Of a stretch of 63,609 bases of DNA, positions 18,003 through 27,465 are shown one piece after another; position 1 is the first letter of the stretch; each line of letters starts with the position of its first letter. The notes beneath the pieces are model-generated. The model had not been told where the DNA came from and did no database searches. It saw only the letters and a program-made list of their open reading frames with translations. This DNA is from Chitinophagaceae bacterium (lineage in GTDB: Bacteria > Bacteroidota > Bacteroidia > Chitinophagales > Chitinophagaceae): NCBI GenBank assembly GCA_947457465.1, contig CANGWB010000010.1:1-63609 (forward strand), given 5' to 3'. The position numbers and the translations under genes are program-made.

Positions 18003-18033
18003 CAATGATAGTCAACGGAGAACCTTGACACAA
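18003..18033 (-). promoter_or_regulatory. radC promoter
   Basis: Minus-strand TTG (18031-18033), 20-nt spacer, TATCATTG (18003-18010, one mismatch to TAnnTTTG). The box ends 4 nt before ATG 17998, a third case of almost no leader in this window. Confidence 0.5.
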
Positions 18034-18113
18034 TGCCACAAAGCGTTATGCACAGCCTGAAGCGACTTTTCCATCTCCCGCTTGGTGTGAGTAGAGTGAG
18101 CAATTACATCAAT

Positions 18114-18121
18114 TATCTTCG
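18114..18121 (+). promoter_or_regulatory. Possible prs -7 box
   Basis: TATCTTCG, one mismatch to TAnnTTTG, 20 nt before the prs ATG. No good -33 element is visible at the usual distance. Confidence 0.35.
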
Positions 18122-18141
18122 CACCACAATTCCCCCATCAC

Positions 18142-19089
18142 ATGCAAAAAGCCAAAATATTCGCCGGCACCGGATCCCAGGAGCTGGCCAAGCAGATCTG
18201 TGCGTCGTATGGAACACACCTGGGACAGGTCAACATTCAGCGATTCAGCGACGGAGAGATCTGTCCTGTTTTCCTGGAAAGCGTGCGCGGCGATTATGTT
18301 TTCCTGGTCCAAAGCACGTTTTCTCCGACCGACAATCTGATGGAGCTCTTATTGATGATCGATGCCGCTCGAAGAGCCTCTGCGTACAAAGTGATTGCCG
18401 TGATTCCGTATTATGGGTATGCACGGCAGGACAGGAAGGACCGCCCCCGTGTGGCCATCGGTAGTAAATTGATAGCCAATATGTTAGTGGCAGCAGGCGC
18501 CGACAGGGTCGTTACAATGGACCTGCATGCCCCCCAAATTCAGGGCTATTTTGACATACCCGTCGACCACCTCGACAGCCATGCCGTTTTCATCCCTTAT
18601 CTCGAGAATCTGAAGCTGGAAAACCTTACCTTTGCCGCCCCCGACGTAGGGGCTACCAACCGGATCCGGGAGATCGCCAGCTATTTCAATGCGGAAATGG
18701 TCATTTGCGATAAACACCGGAAACGGGCCAACGAGATCGCCAGTATGGTGGTCATTGGAGATGTCACCGGACGGGATGTGGTCATCATCGACGACATCTG
18801 CGACACCGGCGGTACCCTGGCAAAAAGTGCCGGGATGCTGAAAGACAAGGGAGCCCGTTCGGTCAGGGCACTGATCACCCATCCGGTGCTTAGTGGCAAG
18901 GCCTACGAGAATATCGAGAACAGTGTGTTGGAGGAATTGGTTGTTTGTAACACCATCCCTCTTCGCCAGGAAAGTTCAAAAGTAAAAGTCCTTTCTGTTG
19001 CCGATCTCTTCGCCGTAGCCATCCGCAACGCGTTTGAAAACAAGAGCATCACGAGTCTCTTCATTCATTCGCAGCGACGAGACAAGTAA
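18142..19089 (+). CDS. prs: Ribose-phosphate pyrophosphokinase (PRPP synthetase)
   Basis: Makes PRPP from ribose 5-phosphate and ATP for purine, pyrimidine, His, Trp and NAD synthesis. 315 residues, the normal class I length. Motifs: FSDGEICPVFLESVRG near residue 35, YYGYARQDRKDRPRVAIGSK (flexible loop), MDLHAPQIQGYFDIPVDHL, and the PRPP-binding loop VVIIDDICDTGGTL at about 212-225. Start ATG 18142 (MQKAKIFAGTGSQELAKQI) gives the canonical N-terminus. rplY follows after 18 nt, so the two probably share an mRNA. Confidence 0.97.
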   Translation: MQKAKIFAGTGSQELAKQICASYGTHLGQVNIQRFSDGEICPVFLESVRGDYVFLVQSTFSPTDNLMELLLMIDAARRASAYKVIAVIPYYGYARQDRKDRPRVAIGSKLIANMLVAAGADRVVTMDLHAPQIQGYFDIPVDHLDSHAVFIPYLENLKLENLTFAAPDVGATNRIREIASYFNAEMVICDKHRKRANEIASMVVIGDVTGRDVVIIDDICDTGGTLAKSAGMLKDKGARSVRALITHPVLSGKAYENIENSVLEELVVCNTIPLRQESSKVKVLSVADLFAVAIRNAFENKSITSLFIHSQRRDK

Positions 19090-19107
19090 ACTTTAAACTC
19101 AGATACC

Positions 19108-19692
19108 ATGAACACGATTACAATCGAAGGACAACTGAGGACCGGTTTTGGCAAGTCAGCCACCCGTCAACTCCGCTCTCAGGACCTGGTGCCCGGTGTA
19201 ATTTATGGAGGTGCAAAAGAAATCCACTTCTCCGCTCCGGCCGCCGCATTCAAAAAGTTGGTTTACACCCCTAACTTCCAAATCGCTGAAGTAAAGGTGG
19301 ATGGACAGACTTACCGGACCATCATGAAAGACCTGCAATTCGACAAAGTGTCGGATAAGCTCACCCACATCGACCTGTTGGAAATGGTGGAGGACAAGAA
19401 AGTCGTTGCTGACATTCCCCTCAATTTCACCGGAACTTCCAAGGGCGTAAAAGATGGTGGTAAGCTGGTTACCAAGATGAAGTCCCTAAAGGTGAAAACC
19501 TTACCTAAGTACCTGAAAGAGAAGATCGATGTATCCATCGAGGCGCTGGAACTGAACGGAAACATCCGCGTGGAAGATGTAAAGGTAGAGAACTATGAGG
19601 TCCTCAATTCCCCTCGTATTCCCATTGCTACCGTGGTTATGACCCGTCAGCTCAAGCAAGAGGAAGCCGCTGCTGCTCCTGCAAAAAAATAA
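19108..19692 (+). CDS. rplY: 50S ribosomal protein L25/general stress protein Ctc
   Basis: 194 residues. The N-terminal L25 5S-rRNA-binding domain spans about 1-90 (IEGQLRTGFGKSATRQLRSQ, VPGVIYGG, HIDLLEM), and the C-terminal CTC/TL5 beta domain about 95-180 (VVADIPLNFTGTSKGVKDGG, LPKYLKEKIDVSIEAL). The Ala/Lys-rich tail (EEAAAAPAKK) is usual in Bacteroidota. It belongs with prs upstream and pth downstream, an order seen in many bacteria. A strong terminator follows, so pth needs read-through or its own promoter. Confidence 0.96.
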   Translation: MNTITIEGQLRTGFGKSATRQLRSQDLVPGVIYGGAKEIHFSAPAAAFKKLVYTPNFQIAEVKVDGQTYRTIMKDLQFDKVSDKLTHIDLLEMVEDKKVVADIPLNFTGTSKGVKDGGKLVTKMKSLKVKTLPKYLKEKIDVSIEALELNGNIRVEDVKVENYEVLNSPRIPIATVVMTRQLKQEEAAAAPAKK

Positions 19693-19712
19693 TGGAATTT
19701 CTCAAAGATTAC

Positions 19713-19740
19713 GACCCGCACCTTGGTGCGGGTCTTTTTT
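19713..19740 (+). terminator. Rho-independent terminator after rplY
   Basis: GACCCGCACC, loop TTGG (partly paired), TGCGGGTC followed by six T residues. GC-rich stem, 20 nt after the rplY stop. Confidence 0.95.
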
Positions 19741-19767
19741 ATGCCGAATCAAGTAACTTGAATCCCG

Positions 19768-20346
19768 ATGAAATACCTGATCGTTGGCCTGGGTAATATT
19801 GGAAATGAATACGCACATACGCGTCACAATATCGGATTCGATGTGGTGAATGCATTTGTGCAAAAGCATGGCGGGCAATTTCGGAATGATCGGCTTGCCT
19901 TTGTATCAGACATAAAGTGGAAAGGCAAACTATATGTATGCATTTGTCCTACCACGTATATGAATCTGAGTGGCAAAGCAGTCAAGTACTGGATGGAAAA
20001 AGAAAACATTTCAGTAGAGAATGTGCTGGTCATCCTGGACGACTTGGCGTTACCCTTGGAACAACTCCGATTAAGAACTGCCGGGAGTGATGCCGGACAT
20101 AACGGACTAAAAAGTATTCAAGACTCATTGGGTACTACTCAATACGCTCGCCTTCGTTTCGGGATCGGTAATAATTTTCCGAAAGGGATGCAGGCCGAAT
20201 TTGTGCTCAGTCGGTGGAATAAAGAAGAAGAACCTGTTGTTCAGTTGAAGATCGACGCATCTGTGGGGGTGATCGAACAGGTTTTTCAGCAGGGTTTTTC
20301 TTCTACGATGAGCCAGTTGAATCAGCAGGTATTTGGTCGGAGCTAG
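19768..20346 (+). CDS. pth: Peptidyl-tRNA hydrolase
   Basis: Cleaves the ester bond of peptidyl-tRNA released from stalled ribosomes. 192 residues. Signatures: MKYLIVGLGNIGNEYAHTRH with the catalytic His near residue 20, TYMNLSGKAVKYW, LDDLALPLEQLRLRTAGSD, AGHNGLKSI and YARLRFGIGN. Start ATG 19768 lies 27 nt after the rplY terminator; I see no convincing -7 box in that gap. Confidence 0.97.
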   Translation: MKYLIVGLGNIGNEYAHTRHNIGFDVVNAFVQKHGGQFRNDRLAFVSDIKWKGKLYVCICPTTYMNLSGKAVKYWMEKENISVENVLVILDDLALPLEQLRLRTAGSDAGHNGLKSIQDSLGTTQYARLRFGIGNNFPKGMQAEFVLSRWNKEEEPVVQLKIDASVGVIEQVFQQGFSSTMSQLNQQVFGRS

Positions 20347-20358
20347 TCTCGATTTTCT

Positions 20359-20366
20359 TATTTTTG
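20359..20366 (+). promoter_or_regulatory. -7 box before the FAH-family gene
   Basis: TATTTTTG matches TAnnTTTG exactly and ends 18 nt before ATG 20385. The nearest TTTG upstream is 23 nt away, slightly too far. The box position argues against a start at 20364. Confidence 0.45.
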
Positions 20367-20384
20367 AGACATCCTTTACCCAGC

Positions 20385-20996
20385 ATGAAGATATTTTGCA
20401 TCGGACGAAATTATGTGGCGCATGCGCTGGAGTTGGGCAATGACGTGCCCGAGGAGCCTGTTATTTTTCTCAAGCCTAAATCGGCCTTACTCCCTCTCGG
20501 AACACAATTCAATTATCCCGAATTCACCAATGAGTTGCATTATGAATGCGAATTGGTTCTTCGAGTTTCCAAGAATGGTCGATACGTGCCTGAGCGACAT
20601 GCCTCCAAGTACTATGATGCTATTTCGGTTGGCATCGATTTTACAGCGCGTGACATACAGCAGGAACTGAAAACAAAGGGGCTTCCTTGGGAAAAAGCCA
20701 AGGCATGGGATCATTCGGCTATTTTAGGGTCCTGGCGTCCCTTCTCCGATTATTCCGCCAAACCATCCATTGAGTTCTCGTTACAAAAAGACGGGGAAAC
20801 CGTCCAGAAAGGCGATTCTTCCCTGATGATCTATTCCTTCAATCGGATCGTTGCTGAGATATCTAAATATTTTACGTTGCAGATCGGCGACCTGATCTTC
20901 ACCGGCACTCCGGCCGGCGTAGGGGAGGTTTTTCCGGGAGACGTGCTGGAAGGATTCATTGAAAACGAATCTCTTTTCAAACTCGAGGTCAAGTAA
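20385..20996 (+). CDS. Fumarylacetoacetate hydrolase (FAH) family protein
   Basis: 203 residues from ATG 20385 (MKIFCIGRNYVAHALELGND). The FAH fold signature is clear: PVIFLKPKSALLP, LHYECELVLRVSKNGRYVP (metal-binding E...E), VGIDFTARDIQQELKTKGLP, WEKAKAWDHSAILG, and GDLIFTGTPAGVGEVFPGD. Family members include acylpyruvases and oxaloacetate decarboxylases; the short YcgM/FAHD1-like length fits acylpyruvate hydrolase or oxaloacetate decarboxylase, which sequence alone does not separate. Metal-dependent and cytoplasmic. It may be transcribed alone, since pth ends 38 nt upstream. Confidence 0.9.
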   Translation: MKIFCIGRNYVAHALELGNDVPEEPVIFLKPKSALLPLGTQFNYPEFTNELHYECELVLRVSKNGRYVPERHASKYYDAISVGIDFTARDIQQELKTKGLPWEKAKAWDHSAILGSWRPFSDYSAKPSIEFSLQKDGETVQKGDSSLMIYSFNRIVAEISKYFTLQIGDLIFTGTPAGVGEVFPGDVLEGFIENESLFKLEVK

Positions 20997-21020
20997 ACAA
21001 CAACACCTCCGTTCTCGGCG

Positions 21021-21028
21021 TATTTTTG
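21021..21028 (+). promoter_or_regulatory. -7 box before the fused E1 gene
   Basis: TATTTTTG matches TAnnTTTG and ends 19 nt before ATG 21048. No clear -33 TTG is seen. Confidence 0.4.
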
Positions 21029-21047
21029 TCCGCAACGATTGGCCCCC

Positions 21048-23105
21048 ATGCTAGCTCCTGACATTCAACTTCGTGCCTACAGACATATGGCCCTGCTTTC
21101 GGCCATGGCCAGCAAATACGAGGCCAATCGCACGATTTGTAAATATGTACATGCCACCGCACGCGGTCATGAAGCCATACAAATCGCCACGGCCTATCAA
21201 TTGCTGGCGTCAGATTATGTGAGTCCATACTACCGGGATGATAGTTTATTACTTGGACTAGAATTCAGCCCTTACGAGTTGATGCTCCAATTGCTTGCTA
21301 AGGGCGATGATCCTTTTTCCGGTGGCCGGGAATACTATGCGCACCCCAATCACCGAGGTGGCGGCAAACCAACCATCATACATCAAAGCAGTGCCACCGG
21401 TATGCAAGTCATTCCGACGACTGGCATTGCACACGGATTGCGGTATTGGGAGGTTCAAGACCCCGCTAATACAATCCTCCGTGATTCTCCGGTGGTGGTT
21501 TGCTCCCTGGGCGATGCTAGTGTAACGGAAGGTGAAGTGAGTGAAGCTTGGCAAACAGCCGTACTGCACCAACTTCCGATTATTTACCTCGTGCAGGACA
21601 ATCAGTGGGGTATCAGTGTGACCGCGCAGGAATCAAGGGCAATGAATGCATTCGAATATGCGGCCGGATTCAAGGGCCTGCACCGGGTGCAAGTGGATGG
21701 AAGTGATTTTGAAGCATCGTATCGCGTGATGCAAGATGCAGTTCAGTATGTACGGGAACACCGGGCTCCGATCCTTGTACATGCATCAGTTCCCTTGCTA
21801 GGGCATCACACCAGTGGCGTTCGCAAAGAGTTCTATCGGGATGAGGAAGATCTAGAAAAACATCATGCGCACGACCCGTTTCATAAATGGCATCATAAAT
21901 TACTGGCCTCCGGAATACCTGCAGCTGAGTTGGAGGCGATCCGATCCGAAGCAGAGTGGTTGATCGAACAGGATTTTGATAGGGCCGTACAAGCAGCCGA
22001 CCCCGATCCTTCGACCGTTTCACAACATGTATTGGCGCCTACACCCATCACACAGGAGCAAGGAGAGAGAAGTCCGGCCGGCGCACCCAAAGTGATCATG
22101 GTTGACGCAGCCTTATTCGCGATCCGTGAACTGATGCAAAAACACCCGGAGGCTGTTTTGTATGGACAGGATGTAGGCAAACGATTGGGTGGGGTTTTTC
22201 GAGAAGCAGCTACCCTCGGTGATCAATTCGGGGATCATCGGGTTTTCAATACAGCCATCCAGGAAGCCTATATCGTCGGTTCTACCGCTGGCATGGCAGC
22301 TGTTGGGATAAGGCCGATCGTTGAAGTTCAGTTTGCCGATTATATCTATCCCGGATTGAATCAATTGGTTACCGAGCTGTCCAAGAGTTGCTATCTCTCC
22401 ATGGGTAAGTTTCCGGTGCCTATGGTACTTCGTGTACCGATCGGCGCTTATGGTGGCGGTGGACCTTATCACAGCGGTTCGGTGGAAAGCACCTTGTTGT
22501 CGATAAAAGGTATTAAGGTCGCGTACCCCTCCAATGCGGCCGACATGAAGGGTTTGATGAAAGCCGCTTACTACGACCCGAATCCGGTTGTCATGCTGGA
22601 GCATAAGGGACTCTATTGGAGCAAAGTGCCCGGCACGGAAGATGCCCGCACACCCGAACCCGATGCCGACTATATTTTACCACTAGGAAAAGCCAACATT
22701 GTTCTCCAGGCAGATGAAGATTATCTGGAGGCAGGCGACACCTTATTGGTGATCACATACGGAATGGGCGTGTATTGGGCCAAAGAAGCGGCGATGGAGT
22801 TTCCGGGACAGGTCGAGATCATTGATCTTAGAACGCTGGCACCGGTAGATGAGGACTTGCTGATCGCTCGTATCCGTTTGCATGGAAAATGTCTGATGCT
22901 GACAGAGGAGCAGATCTCCCATTCGTTCGTGCAATCACTTGCTGGTAAACTTACAGAACAATGTTTCTCATCGCTCGACGCACCGATTCAAGTGATGGGT
23001 GCGCTTGATCTGCCGGCTGTTCCCATGAATATGGGACTGGAGAAGGCCATGCTGCCCAATGCGCAAAAGGTGGCTGAGCGTATGGATCGAATCTTGAGTG
23101 AGTAA
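21048..23105 (+). CDS. Alpha-ketoacid dehydrogenase E1 component, fused alpha and beta subunits
   Basis: 685 residues from ATG 21048; a TTG at 21039 is in frame but less likely. The alpha half (about 1-330) contains the thiamine-diphosphate motif VVCSLGDASVTEGEVSEAW...QDN and the phosphorylation-loop-like HHTSGVRKEFYRDEEDL. The beta half (about 350-685) contains VLYGQDVGKRLGGVFR, FNTAIQEAYIVGSTAGMA, VEVQFADYIYPG and LMLTEEQ. This is the E1 of a branched-chain 2-oxoacid (or 2-oxoisovalerate) dehydrogenase complex, which decarboxylates the oxoacid and passes the acyl group to E2. Alpha-beta fusions of this size are common in Bacteroidota. E2 and E3 genes are not in the window, so substrate choice is inferred. 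Confidence 0.9.
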   Translation: MLAPDIQLRAYRHMALLSAMASKYEANRTICKYVHATARGHEAIQIATAYQLLASDYVSPYYRDDSLLLGLEFSPYELMLQLLAKGDDPFSGGREYYAHPNHRGGGKPTIIHQSSATGMQVIPTTGIAHGLRYWEVQDPANTILRDSPVVVCSLGDASVTEGEVSEAWQTAVLHQLPIIYLVQDNQWGISVTAQESRAMNAFEYAAGFKGLHRVQVDGSDFEASYRVMQDAVQYVREHRAPILVHASVPLLGHHTSGVRKEFYRDEEDLEKHHAHDPFHKWHHKLLASGIPAAELEAIRSEAEWLIEQDFDRAVQAADPDPSTVSQHVLAPTPITQEQGERSPAGAPKVIMVDAALFAIRELMQKHPEAVLYGQDVGKRLGGVFREAATLGDQFGDHRVFNTAIQEAYIVGSTAGMAAVGIRPIVEVQFADYIYPGLNQLVTELSKSCYLSMGKFPVPMVLRVPIGAYGGGGPYHSGSVESTLLSIKGIKVAYPSNAADMKGLMKAAYYDPNPVVMLEHKGLYWSKVPGTEDARTPEPDADYILPLGKANIVLQADEDYLEAGDTLLVITYGMGVYWAKEAAMEFPGQVEIIDLRTLAPVDEDLLIARIRLHGKCLMLTEEQISHSFVQSLAGKLTEQCFSSLDAPIQVMGALDLPAVPMNMGLEKAMLPNAQKVAERMDRILSE

Positions 23106-23107
23106 GC

Positions 23108-24937
23108 TTATTTCTTTAGATCCAGTCGGATCTGCAATTCATCAAATTGCTTATCATCGATCGAAGCTGGTGCATCCAGCATCACATCCCTTCCGGCGTT
23201 GTTCTTCGGAAAGGCGATGAAATCGCGAATACTTTCACTTCCACCTAAGATTGAACAGAGCCGGTCGAATCCAAATGCGATTCCTCCGTGGGGCGGAGCA
23301 CCATATTCAAACGCTCCTAATAAGAAGCCGAACTTATGTTGTTGCTCTTCTTTATCCATACCGAGTGCCGCAAACATTTTCTCTTGCAGTTCGCGTTGAT
23401 AGATACGGATCGATCCGCCACCGATTTCGTTTCCGTTCAGCACCATGTCATAGGCGTTCGCTTTGATCTGCGCATACGGATGATCCAAATATTTGGAGGC
23501 ATCATGGATCGAAGGCTCATTTTTGATCATGGTCTGGATCTGGGCGGGTTTAGGTGCCGTGAACGGATGATGCCGGGCTACCCAGCGGTTTCCTTCCTCA
23601 TCGTATTCAAACAGTGGGAAATCCAACACCCACAATAATTTAAACTCATCTTTTTTGCGCAGTCCAAGTCGCTCCCCTAATTCCAAGCGGAGTTCGCTGG
23701 CAGCTTTGCGTGTACGCTCCTCGGCCCCGGCAACGACCAGAACAAGGTCGCCAGTGGTTGCGCCACAGGCATCGGCAATGGCTTTTAGTTTTTCCTCCGA
23801 ATAGAATTTATCGACCGAGCTTTTATAGCTGCCATCGGCGAGGCACTTGATGTAAACAAGTCCTTTCATGCCGATCTGTGGTCGTTTCACCCAGTCGGTC
23901 AATTCATCGGTTTGTTTGCGTGTATATTCTGCGGCACCCGGAACAGCCAGAGCGATTACCGTTTCAGCTTCATCGAAAACTTTGAAATCCGCACCGTCGA
24001 TCAATTCAGGCGAGGCGTTTCTATCGCGGTATACTGAATCAGGTTTTTTCAAATTCAGTAATTGCATGCCGAATCGGATGTCGGGTTTGTCATTGCCGTA
24101 TGTCCACATGGCTTCTTCCCAAGTCATTCGCTGAACCGATTCAGTGTAGTCGATGTTCTTGACTTCTTTGAAAATACTTTTGATCAATTCCTCGAACATA
24201 TGCAGGATATCTTCCTGCTCCACAAAAGCCATTTCGCAGTCAATCTGGGTGAACTCGGGCTGACGATCCGCACGGAGATCTTCGTCACGAAAACATTTTA
24301 CGATCTGATAATATCGATCGTAACCGCTCACCATCAACAGTTGCTTGAATGTTTGCGGCGATTGGGGAAGGGCATAGAATTGCCCAGGATTCATGCGCGA
24401 GGGGACCACGAAATCACGTGCACCTTCGGGCGTAGATTTGATCAAGAAGGGCGTCTCAATATCAAGAAAGCCATGCTGGTGTAAATAGTTTCTGGCGGCC
24501 CGGTTAACGGCATAACGCAATTCAAGATTCTTGCGAACGGCTCCGCGACGTAGATCCAGGTAGCGGTACCGCATGCGCAGATCGTCGCCACCATCGGTAT
24601 CATCCTGAATGGTGAATGGAGGTGTGGCCGCTGCATTTAGAATGGTGAAATCAGTCACCAACAGTTCAATGTCGCCGGTGGGCAGCTGTGGATTCTTGTT
24701 ACTGCGTTCGGCCACGGTGCCGTTGACTTGTAAAACGAATTCACGGCCCAACGGATTTTTTTCCAGTTCCGTATTCAGCGATTCGTTGAACAACAGCTGT
24801 GTGATCCCATAGCGGTCGCGCAGGTCGATAAAGGTTATCGAGCCGAATTTTCGAATGGTTTGTACCCAGCCCGCCAGGGTGACGGTTTGGTTGACATGCG
24901 ACGCGCGTAGTTCTCCGCAGGTATGGGTTCTGAACAT
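23108..24937 (-). CDS. aspS: Aspartyl-tRNA synthetase, bacterial type
   Basis: Class II synthetase that charges tRNA-Asp. 609 residues with the N-terminal OB-fold anticodon domain ([38 protein letters not shown]), class II motif 2 ([19 protein letters not shown]), the bacterial GAD insertion at about 290-420 ([14 protein letters not shown]) and motif 3 ([15 protein letters not shown]). Its C-terminus converges with the E1 gene with only 2 nt between stop codons. A possible -7 box TATCTTCG lies at 24956-24963. Confidence 0.97.
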   Translation of the reverse strand: MFRTHTCGELRASHVNQTVTLAGWVQTIRKFGSITFIDLRDRYGITQLLFNESLNTELEKNPLGREFVLQVNGTVAERSNKNPQLPTGDIELLVTDFTILNAAATPPFTIQDDTDGGDDLRMRYRYLDLRRGAVRKNLELRYAVNRAARNYLHQHGFLDIETPFLIKSTPEGARDFVVPSRMNPGQFYALPQSPQTFKQLLMVSGYDRYYQIVKCFRDEDLRADRQPEFTQIDCEMAFVEQEDILHMFEELIKSIFKEVKNIDYTESVQRMTWEEAMWTYGNDKPDIRFGMQLLNLKKPDSVYRDRNASPELIDGADFKVFDEAETVIALAVPGAAEYTRKQTDELTDWVKRPQIGMKGLVYIKCLADGSYKSSVDKFYSEEKLKAIADACGATTGDLVLVVAGAEERTRKAASELRLELGERLGLRKKDEFKLLWVLDFPLFEYDEEGNRWVARHHPFTAPKPAQIQTMIKNEPSIHDASKYLDHPYAQIKANAYDMVLNGNEIGGGSIRIYQRELQEKMFAALGMDKEEQQHKFGFLLGAFEYGAPPHGGIAFGFDRLCSILGGSESIRDFIAFPKNNAGRDVMLDAPASIDDKQFDELQIRLDLKK

Positions 24938-24955
24938 GTTAGTTGATTTCCGTCG

Positions 24956-24963
24956 CGAAGATA
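24956..24963 (-). promoter_or_regulatory. Possible aspS -7 box
   Basis: TATCTTCG on the minus strand, one mismatch to TAnnTTTG, 18 nt before the aspS ATG. No -33 TTG at a good distance. Confidence 0.3.
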
Positions 24964-24982
24964 ACCCGAATCGGGGGCAACC

Positions 24983-25393
24983 TTACAGGGTCGTGGTGTG
25001 CTTTTCACGGACCTCACGGGGTCGTTGCAGCAGGTAGTAGTTCAGTAGTATGAGTAGGCCTGCGAGGAACGGGATCAGGGACAGTTGCTTGCCATTGATA
25101 CCCAAGATGACAATCTTTTCATCGAACTCAAGAAACTCAGAGATCATCCAAAAGGAGTTTGCACTGATCCAGAAGGCGACGGCCAAATTGTGGGCCAGTT
25201 CGGAGGCGATGTGGCGGGTACGCCAGCTGATCATAATGGCAATGGTCAGGGTAGGGATGATCATCGCAATGCCCAATTCGCGCCAGAACAGACACCAGCT
25301 GATGTCTTTAAGCAACCAGAATACAATGTGCATGTTCTCCATGCGTCGGAAACGGGCGGGGATCGAGTACAGAGACTCCGGTGAAGCAGACAT
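24983..25393 (-). CDS. Small multi-pass membrane protein of unknown function
   Basis: 136 residues from ATG 25391-25393. Three or four hydrophobic helices are visible: IVFWLLKDISWCLFW, LGIAMIIPTLTIAIMISW, LAVAFWISANSFWMISEF and LIPFLAGLLILLNYYLL. It ends with a short basic tail (REVREKHTTTL). No family recognised. The bulk of conserved Trp and the charged WR-RHIASELAHN between helices 2 and 3 suggest an inner-membrane protein. It lies 45 nt upstream of aspS on the same strand. Confidence 0.65.
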   Translation of the reverse strand: MSASPESLYSIPARFRRMENMHIVFWLLKDISWCLFWRELGIAMIIPTLTIAIMISWRTRHIASELAHNLAVAFWISANSFWMISEFLEFDEKIVILGINGKQLSLIPFLAGLLILLNYYLLQRPREVREKHTTTL

Positions 25394-25430
25394 CTTAGTT
25401 GGTTTGGGGAAAGATATAAAAAGAATCGAT

Positions 25431-26480
25431 TTATGCTTTGGCTTCGAATCGACCGACTGAGGCCTCTGGGTGGATCGGTTCCTCGAACATCCAGTGCCTT
25501 AATAATTGTCTCGCAAAATAGGGCGCCAGCGAACAGCCCTTCGTGCCCATTCCATTCAGAATGCCGATGCGCTTCTCATGGGAGGAGAAGCCCACGAATG
25601 GTCTGCGTTCCAGCGTAGCGGGGCGAATGCCAGCTATGTGATCAATCACTCGGTAGGGGAGCTGCAGCCATTTTTTGAGCGTTTGCTCTGTTTGTTCCCT
25701 GAATGATGGGGTGGGGTGGGGGTGGTCGAAGGACCATTGATAATTTGACCCACACCACCAGCTTCCATTGCTGAGCGGGGCCAACATCACCCCATGTTTG
25801 TATATGCGATCCGATGGGAGCTCCGGGATATCGAGGATCAGCACTTCTCCTTTATTCGGGGCAAAGGGAAGGTTCGGAAAAAAACAATCGGCCAGTTGGC
25901 TGTTTCCATCGCAGAAGATCACTCGTTCGGCCTGGATGTTTTTGTATGCTATGCTACCGGACTCGATCCGAAGTGCGGACGATTCAAATTTTTCATCGAG
26001 AAGAGATCCGGTTTCCAGCAGTTTGTTTCGGATGCCATCCAGTAGGCTCGGGAGATCGATCAGATAAACCGGATCGATGAACCCGGCCCCATGGGGTATA
26101 TCAAAGGGAAGTTCCGGGATATCGGAGTAATGGACCGACGCTACATATTTTCCTTGTTGTTTCAACCGTTCAATAAAGCTGGTCCGCATCTGCTCAGAAG
26201 GGAAAAAATCGATCAGCGTGGATTGTCGGATCAACGATCGATTCAGCCATTCGCCCATTGAAGCGTAGGCCGCTTGCGCATGTGATAAAAGTTCGTCGGA
26301 TAACCAAACCTCTGCGTGACGTCTGCCGGTAATGGGATTGATGATGCCTGCGGAAATGCGTGAGGGGCTATGTGGTTGAATATTGTCTATTACGCACACG
26401 CGCAATCCGGCCCGCTGACATTCATAGCTTAGCCAGCTGCCGCAAAGACCTTGTCCGATGATCAGCAGATTAACCTGCAT
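25431..26480 (-). CDS. FAD-dependent oxidoreductase, DAO family
   Basis: 349 residues from ATG 26480 (MQVNLLIIGQGLCGSWLSYE). The FAD Rossmann motif GQGLCGS is at residues about 9-15 with the terminal acid in VCVIDN. RISAGIINPITGRRH and a C-terminal HIAGIRPATLERRPFVG...LNGMGTKGCSLAPYFA fit the D-amino-acid oxidase superfamily (ThiO, MnmC C-terminal part, DadA). Which substrate it uses cannot be told; the AGI-NP and GIRPAT signatures resemble the MnmC C-terminal oxidase and ThiO branches. No signal peptide. The sucD terminator lies just upstream, so it needs read-through or its own promoter. Confidence 0.82.
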   Translation of the reverse strand: MQVNLLIIGQGLCGSWLSYECQRAGLRVCVIDNIQPHSPSRISAGIINPITGRRHAEVWLSDELLSHAQAAYASMGEWLNRSLIRQSTLIDFFPSEQMRTSFIERLKQQGKYVASVHYSDIPELPFDIPHGAGFIDPVYLIDLPSLLDGIRNKLLETGSLLDEKFESSALRIESGSIAYKNIQAERVIFCDGNSQLADCFFPNLPFAPNKGEVLILDIPELPSDRIYKHGVMLAPLSNGSWWCGSNYQWSFDHPHPTPSFREQTEQTLKKWLQLPYRVIDHIAGIRPATLERRPFVGFSSHEKRIGILNGMGTKGCSLAPYFARQLLRHWMFEEPIHPEASVGRFEAKA

Positions 26481-26493
26481 GGATGATTCGTTC

Positions 26494-26519
26494 AAAAAAA
26501 ACCGCATCTGGGATGCGGT
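26494..26519 (-). terminator. Rho-independent terminator of sucD
   Basis: Read on the minus strand: ACCGCATC, loop CCA, GATGCGGT followed by eight T residues. It starts 7 nt after the sucD stop and ends 13 nt before the oxidoreductase ATG. Confidence 0.9.
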
Positions 26520-26526
26520 CGGGATT

Positions 26527-27402
26527 TTATTTTCTGAGTATTTCGGCCATTTTCTTTCCGATATCGGCCGGGCTGCTCACGACGTGGATACCACATTCGC
26601 CCATGATCTTCATTTTTGCTTCAGCCGTATCATCAGCGCCGCCTACTATGGCTCCGGCATGTCCCATGCGTCGGCCGGGAGGTGCCGTTTGTCCGGCGAT
26701 GAATCCGACCACTGGTTTCTTGTTGCCTGTTGCTTTGATCCAGTTGGCCGCCTCTGCTTCCATTCCACCCCCGATCTCACCGATCATGACAATGGCATCT
26801 GTATCAGGATCGTTCATGAACAATTCCATCGCATCTTTAGTGGTGGTGCCAATAATCGGATCTCCTCCGATACCGACAGCGGTAGAGATGCCCAAACCGG
26901 CTTTGGCCACTTGGTCGGCCGCTTCGTAAGTCAGCGTACCTGATTTAGAAACAATACCGATACGGCCGGGGATGAATACAAAGCCAGGCATGATTCCCAC
27001 TTTGCAGGCACCGGCAGTGATGACACCCGGGCAATTCGGACCGATCAGTCGGGTGTTCTTTCCCTGTAAATAATTTTTGGCTTTCACCATGTCCTGTACC
27101 GGAATGCCTTCTGTGATACAAACAACCAGCTCTATACCTGCTTCGGCAGCTTCCATGATGGCATCTGCGGCAAAGGCCGGGGGGACGAAAATAATGCTCA
27201 CATTCGCACCGGTGGCTTTAACACCATCGGCTACGGTATTGAAAACCGGACGGTCAAGATGCGTGGTGCCGCCTTTGCCGGGCGTTACGCCTCCGACTAC
27301 CTGGGTTCCGTACTCCATCATTTGTCCGGCGTGAAAACTGCCTTCCGTACCGGTGAATCCCTGTACCAGGATCTTAGATGATTTATTGACGAGGATACTC
27401 AT
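26527..27402 (-). CDS. sucD: Succinyl-CoA synthetase alpha subunit
   Basis: TCA-cycle enzyme that interconverts succinyl-CoA and succinate with nucleotide phosphorylation. 291 residues from ATG 27402 ([20 protein letters not shown]). Motifs: [20 protein letters not shown] (CoA-binding Rossmann), [11 protein letters not shown], and the phosphohistidine region [17 protein letters not shown] near the C-terminus. The alpha start is supported by a consensus promoter 21 nt upstream. The beta subunit gene sucC is not adjacent, a separation I believe is common in Bacteroidota. Confidence 0.96.
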   Translation of the reverse strand: MSILVNKSSKILVQGFTGTEGSFHAGQMMEYGTQVVGGVTPGKGGTTHLDRPVFNTVADGVKATGANVSIIFVPPAFAADAIMEAAEAGIELVVCITEGIPVQDMVKAKNYLQGKNTRLIGPNCPGVITAGACKVGIMPGFVFIPGRIGIVSKSGTLTYEAADQVAKAGLGISTAVGIGGDPIIGTTTKDAMELFMNDPDTDAIVMIGEIGGGMEAEAANWIKATGNKKPVVGFIAGQTAPPGRRMGHAGAIVGGADDTAEAKMKIMGECGIHVVSSPADIGKKMAEILRK

Positions 27403-27423
27403 AGTGTAATTTGGAATTGACCG

Positions 27424-27453
27424 CAAAATTAGGGAGAATTCGGCCCCTGACAA
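27424..27453 (-). promoter_or_regulatory. sucD promoter
   Basis: Minus-strand TTG (27451-27453), 19-nt spacer, TAATTTTG (27424-27431): an exact consensus match, with a leader of about 20 nt to ATG 27402. Confidence 0.75.
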
Positions 27454-27465
27454 GAGGAGGAAGGG

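Noticed and set aside
20351-20371. Terminator between pth and the FAH-family gene
   Set aside because: The stem is only 5 bp and has a long loop; the T run lies inside the loop, not after the stem.
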